Made by a program: the position numbers and the translations under genes
The notes under the pieces: generated by a model
Seen by the model: only the letters and a program-made list of their open reading frames with translations
Database searches by the model: none
Told to the model about the DNA's origin: nothing
From: Bacteroidales bacterium
GTDB taxonomy: Bacteria > Bacteroidota > Bacteroidia > Bacteroidales > UBA7960
Assembly: GCA_007120675.1 (NCBI GenBank)
Contig: SKNE01000260.1
Coordinates: forward strand, 1-5,605
DNA length: 5,605 nt
Direction of reading: 5' to 3'
In this document: in pieces, positions 1 to 5,605 of the stretch
Numbering within the stretch: position 1 is the first letter of the stretch
How the letters are laid out: every line of letters begins with the position of its first letter

Positions 1-866
1 AGGCTGGCTGACACATTATGGAATGCCTGTATGAGCGACTCCGCCAGCTTGCTGGGGGTGATCTCGTTGCCATGGGCCACCATTTCCACCACCGTTTCGT
101 TGGTGGCATGGCCTATGCCGGTGAGAACAGGAAGCGGGAACAGGGCCACCTCACTGGCCAGGTCATAATGGTTATAACAGGATAGGCCGGCATCGTCGCC
201 GCCCCCCCTGATGATGGCCACCGCATCGAAATGATGGGCTACGCGCTTGATTCTCCCAAGCTGCGCCAGGATGGAGGGCACCGCCTTATCGCCCTGGAGC
301 AGGGCGGGAAAAAGATGCCAAAAGAAGGCATATCCCCAGGGATTTTCAGAGAGAATACGGGTAAAATCAGCATAGCCCTTGCTTGTCTCCACCGATATGA
401 GTGCGATACGCTGCGGAAGCAAGGGGAGAACCAGCGATTTGTTGGCATCAAAAATGCCCTCTTTTCTTAACCTGTCCATACAGGCCTGTTTTTCCCGCTC
501 CAGGTCACCCAGGGTGTAAGCCGGATCAATATCCAGGATGCGCAGGGCCAGGCCGTAAACGGGGTCAAAGGAAATACGCGCCAGGAAAAGGATCTTGATG
601 CCGTCCTTCAATGGCTCCTTTAATACAGATAGGAATTGGCGGTTGATGTGCCCGTAATCTTCCTTCCACAGCGTAGACCGCATCTGGGCAACAAGCCGTC
701 CACCTTCTTTTTCCACCAATTCGGGATAACAATGTCCCGAGTGGCGGTAATGGTTGAGCTTGTTGAGTTCCGCCTTCACCCAAAAAGCGCTGCCATAGCG
801 TCCCAGCAGCGTCATCTGGATGCTTCGCGCTACCTCTGAAAGCGTGAATACTTTCCTTTCATCCAT
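1..866 (-). CDS. xseA: Exodeoxyribonuclease VII large subunit, 3' end cut by window edge
   Basis: Large subunit of exonuclease VII, a cytoplasmic nuclease that degrades single-stranded DNA in repair and works with the small subunit XseB. The visible 288 residues start MDERKVFTLSEVARSIQ. They contain an N-terminal OB-fold region (about 1-115, with FWVKAELNKLN and SGHCYPELVEK) and then the start of the nuclease domain: PLLPQRIALISVETSKGYAD (149-168), VAIIRGGGDDAGLSCYN (216-232) and TGIGHATNETVVEMVAH (249-265). These blocks match the Bacteroidota form of XseA. Asp167, Arg220 and His253 align with residues considered catalytic in E. coli XseA, while Asn256 sits where E. coli has Asp. The start at 866 is chosen because an in-frame TAA lies two codons upstream and the N-terminus matches the family. 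No strong ribosome binding site is seen. The C-terminal coiled-coil part, and possibly xseB, lie beyond base 1. Identification is from remembered family sequence, not a search. Confidence 0.95.
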   Translation of the reverse strand, partial: MDERKVFTLSEVARSIQMTLLGRYGSAFWVKAELNKLNHYRHSGHCYPELVEKEGGRLVAQMRSTLWKEDYGHINRQFLSVLKEPLKDGIKILFLARISFDPVYGLALRILDIDPAYTLGDLEREKQACMDRLRKEGIFDANKSLVLPLLPQRIALISVETSKGYADFTRILSENPWGYAFFWHLFPALLQGDKAVPSILAQLGRIKRVAHHFDAVAIIRGGGDDAGLSCYNHYDLASEVALFPLPVLTGIGHATNETVVEMVAHGNEITPSKLAESLIQAFHNVSAS

Positions 867-961
867 TCTTTATTGCGTTGGGGGATAAAGGCAAAGCCCC
901 GGCCCTTGCCGTCAAGAAAGGGTCGTTTTTCGGACAGTGCAACCAGGCAGTACCAGGTCAC
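830..961 (-). CDS. Possible small basic protein (43 aa), GTG start overlapping the upstream stop
   Basis: Unrecognised small open frame. Read on the minus strand, GTG at 961-959 shares bases with the TGA stop of the flavin reductase (GTGA), a layout typical of translational coupling. It ends with TAG at 832-830, overlapping the first 37 bases of xseA in another frame. The product starts VTWYCLVALSEKRPF and ends KGKYSRFQR. It is rich in Lys/Arg (10 against 3 acidic residues), has three Trp, and shows no signal peptide or membrane segment. In the 32 codons outside the xseA overlap, a hand count gives 19 G/C at position 1, 14 at position 2 and 19 at position 3. This coding-like pattern fits the gene-like GC of the gap. 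However, a frame this short can stay open by chance, and no family is recognised. It could also be simple spacer DNA. Confidence 0.35.
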   Translation of the reverse strand: MTWYCLVALSEKRPFLDGKGRGFAFIPQRNKEWMKGKYSRFQR

Positions 962-1548
962 TGTTTGGTTTTCAAATTATTTCCGATCTTATATGGATCC
1001 CCTGTCTTTGGACCCAGCCGGCGGTATTCGCGGACGCCCCCGATATAGATCAGGGGATCAAAAGCTTCCACATCGATGGAGCCGATATGATCAACGTCCT
1101 TAAGCTTATCTGTATCCACGTGGGTCTCCAGTATCTCACCCACGAAGTGATTGGTTCGCCCGATGATGCGCCAGTCAGTCAGCCGGCATTCAATGTTCAG
1201 GGGACATTCCTTGATGATGGGTGAGTTTACAAGCCGGGATGGCATGGGGGTAAGGCCCGTTTGGGCAAACTTATCCATGTCCCTGCCACTGCGGATGCCG
1301 CAGAAATCCGCCTCCAGCATGATACCCACCGTGGCAATGTTGACGGTAAAATCTTTGTTTTTCTTGATGGCCTCTCCTGAAAAGCCCCTGGTTCCCACCG
1401 ATATGCCCAGGGTTGGGGGTTGACTGGTCAGCAGGCTGACCCATGCGATGGTCACGATGTTTGCTTCTTCCATGGTGCCGGTTACCACCAGGGTAGTGGG
1501 GCAGGGAAACATGATTTTCTGCGGGCCAAATCTTGTCTTTGTGCTCAT
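958..1548 (-). CDS. Flavin reductase-like family flavoprotein (flavoredoxin type)
   Basis: A 196-residue protein of the FMN-binding flavin reductase-like family (split-barrel fold; flavoredoxin / DIM6-NTAB group). Such proteins bind FMN and either reduce free flavin with NAD(P)H or pass electrons; the partner cannot be read here. The family pattern is visible in order: an N-terminal strand with PCPTTLVVTG (15-24), IVTIAWVSLLTSQPPTLGIS (31-50), the GFSGEAIKKNKDFTVNI stretch (55-71) that normally packs around FMN, SPIIKECPLNIECRL (109-123), NHFVGEILETHVD (133-145) and the C-terminal DPLIYIGGVREYRRLG (164-179). Length is normal for the family. ATG at 1548-1546 is the only reasonable start, because the frame upstream has no ATG before a TGA. 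It is probably cytoplasmic, as no signal peptide is seen. Its stop overlaps a possible small ORF, and xseA begins 91 bp further on, so a shared transcript is likely. Exact substrate is unknown. Confidence 0.9.
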   Translation of the reverse strand: MSTKTRFGPQKIMFPCPTTLVVTGTMEEANIVTIAWVSLLTSQPPTLGISVGTRGFSGEAIKKNKDFTVNIATVGIMLEADFCGIRSGRDMDKFAQTGLTPMPSRLVNSPIIKECPLNIECRLTDWRIIGRTNHFVGEILETHVDTDKLKDVDHIGSIDVEAFDPLIYIGGVREYRRLGPKTGDPYKIGNNLKTKQ

Positions 1549-1596
1549 TTGCTTTGCGTCATTTATTGGTCATTGATGGTCTTTTACTTTTGTGAA

Positions 1597-1627
1597 AACG
1601 ATCCCAGGTGGCCACCTGGGTGCCGTT
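1597..1627 (-). terminator. Candidate terminator after the C69 peptidase gene
   Basis: The core at 1603-1620 is a perfect 18-base palindrome, CCCAGGTGGCCACCTGGG, able to form a seven-pair stem with a GGCC loop. An outer AACG/CGTT pairing (1597-1600 with 1624-1627) extends it across a small internal loop. On the minus strand it begins 20 bases after the peptidase stop and runs into a short T stretch (TTTT, 1598-1595). The T stretch is short and partly inside the outer stem, so termination may be weak. A perfect palindrome could instead be a dimeric protein-binding site upstream of the flavin reductase gene. Confidence 0.45.
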
Positions 1628-1647
1628 CGCCGTGCACATTTCACCAT

Positions 1648-3204
1648 TCAATGCGCCCAGTTGATGGTTTTCATGTGGTTCAGCATCTCCCTGGCCATTT
1701 CAAAGGCCTGGATGGCGCGTGCATTGCTGTAACTGGTCAGGAAGCTGCGGGCCAGCTCCGGGTCTGTTTCCCAGAGCTTCAGGGCCACCTCTTCAATGGC
1801 TGCTTGCATGGCAAATTGCTCTTCCTCAAAGGGGTCCCATCGTTCCCTGACCCACTGAATGTGATTGGGGTAGTCCAGATCGATCATGTTTTCCAGCCCG
1901 TTAAAGACATCGAAGGCGTTCTGTGGGTCATGGTCGAAGGCGCTGGGAGGTGGATTGAACTGGAAACTGATGTCCAGGGCCTGATCCAGGGGCCAGTCCT
2001 TGTAATAGGGCCGGGGTGTTTCCCGTATGCCGGCATACCAGGGCACCAGGACTGAACCGCAGGGGGCAGCTGTCGTGCGCCATGCCACGGAGCCTATGGC
2101 TGCGGGCATCCAATGACGTAACTGGTAGACTACCAGTTCCTGGGAAGTGCTGCTGCAGATGGCCCCCACACCCGGCTCGTGGTGGGGTGAGGCCGCACCG
2201 GGCATACCCAGCTTGTGGGCCTTCTCGAGGCGGGGATCTTGTCCCTCAATGTGGCCGTGGCTGCGGATGATGGCAGCTACATCCTGTACAGAGAAAAGGC
2301 GTTCAGGATAAAGTGCGAAGGGGAGGGGGTCACGGGCAGGCAACGGGATGAGCTCTTCCCTGACCAGGGATTGGCTGAACCATTGCCTGGGGTCCGCTCC
2401 CTCAGTGTCCATGAAGCTCCCTTCAGGGGCAGGCAGGTTGAAAGCTTCCCGGAAGCTGAAGGGCTCCCCGCTGGCAGGATCATACCAGCCTCTTTCAATG
2501 GCATAGTCCACCAGGCCTTCTGAGGCGATCACATTCTCGCTGTCACCCAGATCGGCCTCCCCTCCAATGATGTGCACATTGGGAAGCAGTACCACCGCAT
2601 CGTCCGGCACCCTCTGGGCGATCCACCGTTTACCTCGGGCTACGCCCAGCAGCCATGCTTCGCTGGCGTCGGCGATGATATAAGTGCGTCCGGAGGCGGC
2701 ATAACCGAAATAGTTCAATAAATCAGCTGCTATCTCCACCCCCTCGCGGGATGTCCTTGCTCGCTGGGCTATAATGCGCCGGAGCTTATATCCAATGCCG
2801 CCATCAATGATATCCCCACGGGCCACCAACTCATCGTAGGAGTCTTCCCTCGTCCGGCAGGCATCGGAAGAGACGGCCACACCAAACTCGTTGAAATAAC
2901 CGTCGCTGAACTCTGCACCGGGCATGCTTGTCCACAGGTAAGAATAAGTCTCTTCTGCCTGGGGCCATTTGCCACCGCGGCGCAATTCCACCATGCTGCC
3001 GGGAGGGTGCTGCATCCGGGGCACGTAACGGTATGACATGTTCCGAAGTCCTGCATTCTGCTCCAGGTGACCGAAAAGTACAGCACCATCAGTTGATGCG
3101 TCCTTACCCACAACCACGGTAAAGCAGGCCCGTGCGGGTGTGATGCCCGTAAAGCATACAAAAAGCAGGGTAATCAATAGGAGTGTCAGCGGAGGTGTTT
3201 TCAT
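1648..3204 (-). CDS. Secreted dipeptidase, peptidase family C69
   Basis: A 518-residue peptidase of family C69 (formerly U34; PepD-like), N-terminal nucleophile hydrolases that use a terminal cysteine to cut dipeptides or other small amides. Residues 1-26 form a signal peptide (MKTPP, a hydrophobic stretch, then TPARA). Cleavage after the Ala-Arg-Ala motif would expose Cys27 as the N-terminal nucleophile of CFTVVVGKDASTDGAVLFG. Further family blocks are NEFGVAVSSDAC (105-116), RTYIIADASEAWLLGVARGK (173-192) with WIAQRVPDD (194-202), PNVHIIG (208-214), and a late ICSSTSQELVVYQLRHWMPA (349-368) followed by AIGSVAWRTT. Length is in the usual range. The start at 3204 is fixed by an in-frame TAA seven codons upstream. 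No clear Shine-Dalgarno is seen. The amidohydrolase gene ends 81 bp upstream on the same strand, so co-transcription is likely. Expected location is the periplasm or outside the cell. Substrate is unknown. Confidence 0.93.
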   Translation of the reverse strand: MKTPPLTLLLITLLFVCFTGITPARACFTVVVGKDASTDGAVLFGHLEQNAGLRNMSYRYVPRMQHPPGSMVELRRGGKWPQAEETYSYLWTSMPGAEFSDGYFNEFGVAVSSDACRTREDSYDELVARGDIIDGGIGYKLRRIIAQRARTSREGVEIAADLLNYFGYAASGRTYIIADASEAWLLGVARGKRWIAQRVPDDAVVLLPNVHIIGGEADLGDSENVIASEGLVDYAIERGWYDPASGEPFSFREAFNLPAPEGSFMDTEGADPRQWFSQSLVREELIPLPARDPLPFALYPERLFSVQDVAAIIRSHGHIEGQDPRLEKAHKLGMPGAASPHHEPGVGAICSSTSQELVVYQLRHWMPAAIGSVAWRTTAAPCGSVLVPWYAGIRETPRPYYKDWPLDQALDISFQFNPPPSAFDHDPQNAFDVFNGLENMIDLDYPNHIQWVRERWDPFEEEQFAMQAAIEEVALKLWETDPELARSFLTSYSNARAIQAFEMAREMLNHMKTINWAH

Positions 3205-3285
3205 GGGATCCCAGTTCGTTTTTTAAGAAGAATTGTTCATTAAGGCCATGGCATTTGCAGGTCCCAGACCGGTCAAAAAAGGGGG

Positions 3286-4974
3286 TCATTCAGCCATGTA
3301 CACCGTCTGGCCACCAAGGACGGTTCGCAGCACCTGGATCTGGTGAATTTCCGTGGAGGGTACCAGGAAATAATCCTGGTCGATGACCAGGAAATCAGCC
3401 AGGTAACCCCCCTTGATGGACCCTTTGTCCTGCTCGGAAAACTCCAGGTAGGCAGGCCAGATGGTATATGCTTTCAGGGCTTCTTGCCTCGTCATGCGCT
3501 GTTCCGGAAACCAGCCTCCCGGGGGATTGTTTGCCCTGTCCTGCCTGGTCACTGCAGCATGCAGTCCGTAAAAAGGGTTATAGGGAGACACCCAATAATC
3601 AGATCCTGCGGCAATGATCCCTTGCTGGTCCAGTATGTTTCGCCAGGCATAAGCTCCCTGGCGGGCCCTGTCATGACCTATTCTGTCTTCCACGAAAAGC
3701 ATGTCTTCCGTGGCGTGAACAGGCTGCATGGAGGCGATCACCCGTCTGTCGGCAAATCGTGGGATATCGGCTGGGTGAAGGATCTGTGCGTGTTCCACCA
3801 CCAGGCGCGATTCTGCAGGACTTTTACCGCTGATCTCCATGGCTTTCTCAAAGGCGTCCAGTGTTATCCTGTTGCCCTTGTCGCCAATGGAATGGGTGCG
3901 CGTTGAAAATCCCAGTGCCAGCAAATCGGCCACTTGCCGGGCATAGGCATCAACATCCTGTCCCAGGGCCCTCAGGGCTCCCGTTTCTCCCGGCATGTCC
4001 TTGTAAGGTTCAAGCAGGGCGGCACCGCGCCCACCCAGGGAACCATCGACAAACTCCTTGACCCAGCGCACGGTGTAACGGTCACCATACAGTCCGATGA
4101 GCGGCTCTCCCAACGCCCTGGCCGCCTCCTTGCTGACGGCATCCATCAGTCGCACCTTTAACAGTCCCTGCTCATAGGCTTCACGTCGCAATTCGATGTC
4201 GTCGAGGTGAGTGGTACTCAGGTCATGCACCGTGGTGATGCCCGCTGCCAGCAAAGCATCACTGCCAAGGCCCAGGGCCTTTAGCTCCTCATCGCGGCTG
4301 AGTGCGGGGGCAGGGGGGATGTGCGTGGTAACCAGGGCGCCAGCAGCAGAAACCAGGACACCGGTGGCCTCACCCCTTTCATCGCGTACAATGGTGCCGG
4401 CATCGGGATCGGGTGTGGCTGCCGTAACTCCCGCCAGCTCCAGTGCCCGGCTGTTTACAAAATGGGCGTGACCGCAGTACCGCCTGAGGACAACAGGGTG
4501 ATCCGGACTCACGGCATCCAGCGCGCGGCGATGGGGTGCTTCTTCCCACAGGGCATCATTGTAACCGCGTGCCACGATCCACTCCCCTTCATCAGCCTGG
4601 GATACCGCTTCAGCGAGGACCTCCTGCAATACCTCCAGTTCAAGCCAGTAAACATCCAGTGGAGCTGACAGGAGAGTCCGCCCCAGGCCGTCAAAGTGCA
4701 TGTGGCTTTCCGTCAAGCCAGGGATGACCACTTTGCCCTCCAGATCAATGAGTTGGGTCTGGGGTCCCGCATAGTTCATGGCCTCCTCAGAATCGCCCAC
4801 GTATATGAACCGGTCGCCCGAAACGACCAGGGCAGTGGCCGTGGGTTGTAACTCATCCAGCGTATATATTTTGGCGTTGACAAAGATGCTGTCTGCCTGC
4901 TTTTGCTGACAAGAAAAAAATGCAAGGAGAATGATAAAAAGAATGGCTGGTGGAAAACTGGCTGCTTTTGTCAT
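3286..4974 (-). CDS. Lipoprotein amidohydrolase, YtcJ-like (amidohydrolase 3) family
   Basis: A 562-residue metal-dependent hydrolase of the amidohydrolase superfamily, close to the YtcJ / N-substituted formamide deformylase group; substrates are likely amides but cannot be read here. Residues 1-21 are a lipoprotein-type signal (MTKAASFPP, hydrophobic run, FFS) before Cys22, giving CQQKQADSIF. The -3 position is Phe, looser than the classical lipobox but common in Bacteroidota. The composite β-domain begins at IFVNAKIYTLDE (30-41). Metal-site residues are His91 and His93 (ESHMHF), Lys306 (VKEFVDGSLGG), His361 (THSIGDKGN), His395 (VVEHAQIL) and Asp459 (AAGSDYWVSPYNPF). The family end, GYLADFLVIDQDYF (523-536), is present. 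The frame is open to an ATG at 5091, but that adds 39 residues unlike the family and buries the signal peptide, so 4974 is preferred. It is the first gene of the likely operon with the C69 peptidase. Confidence 0.92.
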   Translation of the reverse strand: MTKAASFPPAILFIILLAFFSCQQKQADSIFVNAKIYTLDELQPTATALVVSGDRFIYVGDSEEAMNYAGPQTQLIDLEGKVVIPGLTESHMHFDGLGRTLLSAPLDVYWLELEVLQEVLAEAVSQADEGEWIVARGYNDALWEEAPHRRALDAVSPDHPVVLRRYCGHAHFVNSRALELAGVTAATPDPDAGTIVRDERGEATGVLVSAAGALVTTHIPPAPALSRDEELKALGLGSDALLAAGITTVHDLSTTHLDDIELRREAYEQGLLKVRLMDAVSKEAARALGEPLIGLYGDRYTVRWVKEFVDGSLGGRGAALLEPYKDMPGETGALRALGQDVDAYARQVADLLALGFSTRTHSIGDKGNRITLDAFEKAMEISGKSPAESRLVVEHAQILHPADIPRFADRRVIASMQPVHATEDMLFVEDRIGHDRARQGAYAWRNILDQQGIIAAGSDYWVSPYNPFYGLHAAVTRQDRANNPPGGWFPEQRMTRQEALKAYTIWPAYLEFSEQDKGSIKGGYLADFLVIDQDYFLVPSTEIHQIQVLRTVLGGQTVYMAE

Positions 4975-5147
4975 ATCATAGTTGTTTAGATGCAATGATA
5001 AGGAAAAATGACGAATCCTCCGGGACTTAATCCATGCAAATGCAAAAAAAAGCGAAACAAGATTGGCTGAATTCCCAGGCGGAGCAAACAAATTCTTTGT
5101 CTTATTGTTAACAAAATAAATATTTAGATAACTAGCTATGTTTTGTT
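4975..5147. promoter_or_regulatory. Divergent AT-rich intergenic region
   Basis: 173 bp between the divergent starts of the amidohydrolase (minus) and the dioxygenase (plus), much richer in A+T than the genes around it, so promoters for both directions are expected here. On the plus strand, TTTG at 5096-5099 is followed 21 bases later by TATTTAGA (5121-5128), a poor match to the Bacteroidota -33/-7 pattern (TTTG / TAnnTTTG). On the minus strand, TATTTTG (5118-5112) resembles a -7 box one base short. A 10-base palindrome, TAAATATTTA (5117-5126), lies between them and could be an operator, though AT-rich DNA makes such palindromes by chance. No clear Shine-Dalgarno precedes either start. Confidence 0.4.
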
Positions 5148-5605
5148 ATGGTAAGAACGGTTAAGCAGCACATTACCGGAATTCATCACATCACGGCCCT
5201 GGCCAGCGATGCACGGACCAACCTGGTTTTTTACTCGGGCGTCCTTGGTTTGCGCATGATTAAAAAGACGGTCAACTTCGACGACCCGGGTACTTATCAT
5301 CTCTATTATGGGGACGAGGGGGGAAGTCCGGGCACGATCATGACGTTCTTTCCGTATGCCGGCTTGCGCCGTGGAAGGCACGGACGAGGCATGGTAAACA
5401 CCACCACCTTTTCCGTACCGCTTGAATCCCTGGATTACTGGGAGGCCAGGCTGAAGCGGTTTGACGTCCCATTCAAAAATGCCCAGGAGCGCCTGGGTAA
5501 CGAGGTGTTCATGTACCTGGAAGACCCGGAAGGGCTGGGTATTGAACTGGTCTTTAACGATCAGGACGGGCGCAAACCGTGGACCGAAGGACCGGTACCT
5601 GCTGA
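5148..5605 (+). CDS. Ring-cleaving dioxygenase, MhqO-like VOC protein, 3' end cut by window edge
   Basis: First 152 residues of a vicinal oxygen chelate (glyoxalase/bleomycin-resistance fold) protein resembling the MhqO-type ring-cleaving dioxygenases, normally a little over 300 residues with two VOC modules. These are cytoplasmic metalloenzymes linked to hydroquinone or catechol removal; the true substrate here is unknown. The visible module starts GIHHITALASDARTNLVFYS (11-30), then GVLGLRMIKKTVNFDDPGTY (31-50), HLYYGDEGG (51-59) and DPEGLGIELVF (126-136). Likely metal ligands are His14 (the second His of HHIT) and Glu133 (GIELV), with His51 a possible contributor. ATG at 5148 is chosen because an earlier ATG at 5138 is out of frame and stops after eight codons. 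No clear Shine-Dalgarno is seen. It is transcribed away from the amidohydrolase gene. The second module lies outside the window. Confidence 0.9.
   Translation, partial: MVRTVKQHITGIHHITALASDARTNLVFYSGVLGLRMIKKTVNFDDPGTYHLYYGDEGGSPGTIMTFFPYAGLRRGRHGRGMVNTTTFSVPLESLDYWEARLKRFDVPFKNAQERLGNEVFMYLEDPEGLGIELVFNDQDGRKPWTEGPVPA

Noticed and set aside
830..1000. Frameshifted C-terminal extension of the flavin reductase
   Set aside because: The flavin reductase already has its full family length and normal end, and no slippery sequence is seen near its stop; a separate coupled ORF is the better reading.
1420..2055. Plus-strand open frame of 211 codons
   Set aside because: Antisense to the end of the flavin reductase and the C-terminal part of the C69 peptidase; the translation resembles no family and the opposite strand has clear family motifs.
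3198..3213. GGGATCCC palindrome next to the C69 start
   Set aside because: Eight bases only, with no repeat elsewhere in the spacer; likely chance.
3265..3288. T-run just after the amidohydrolase stop as a terminator
   Set aside because: On the minus strand the CCCCC-TTTTTT stretch is not preceded by a stem; only a four-pair GGTC/GACC hairpin follows it, so it does not look like an intrinsic terminator.
3343..3906. Plus-strand open frame of 187 codons
   Set aside because: Lies wholly inside the amidohydrolase gene on the other strand, which has conserved metal-site motifs; a shadow frame typical of GC-rich coding DNA.
5136..5381. Minus-strand open frame of 81 codons
   Set aside because: Opposite the start of the ring-cleaving dioxygenase, which has clear VOC motifs; no recognisable features of its own.
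1..5605. A new multi-gene defence or mobile system
   Set aside because: No integrase, transposase, terminal repeats, CRISPR repeats, toxin-antitoxin pair or defence-type domain was found; genes are of known housekeeping and metabolic families.

Overview
The window reads as chromosomal DNA from a member of the phylum Bacteroidota with moderately high GC genes. The main evidence is the partial exodeoxyribonuclease VII large subunit at the left edge. Its sequence is of the Bacteroidota sub-type (SVETSKGYADF, IIRGGGDDAGLSCYN and GIGHATNETVVEMVAH blocks). Other evidence is a lipoprotein with a loose FFSC lipobox and starts without clear Shine-Dalgarno sequences. No RNA gene, mobile element, CRISPR array or integrase was seen.

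Layout: four clear genes lie on the minus strand and one on the plus strand. Reading the minus strand in its direction of transcription (right to left), the first is a lipoprotein-type amidohydrolase of the YtcJ-like (amidohydrolase 3) family, 3286-4974. After 81 bp comes a secreted C69-family dipeptidase (1648-3204), followed by an interrupted inverted repeat that may be a terminator (1597-1627). Next are a flavin reductase-like flavoprotein (958-1548), a possible 43-residue basic protein joined to it by a GTGA stop/start overlap (830-961), and the first 288 codons of xseA (1-866, cut by the window edge). On the plus strand, an AT-rich divergent intergenic region (4975-5147) leads into the first 152 codons of a ring-cleaving dioxygenase/glyoxalase-fold protein (5148-5605, cut by the window edge).

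How the genes fit together: the amidohydrolase and the C69 peptidase both carry export signals and are adjacent and co-oriented. They plausibly act outside the cytoplasm on amide or peptide substrates, but their substrates cannot be read from sequence. The flavin reductase, possible small ORF and xseA are closely packed and could share a transcript without sharing a function. The genes look like ordinary accessory metabolism plus one DNA-repair gene. I found no convincing new multi-gene system. The most useful loose end is the unassigned small ORF at 830-961.
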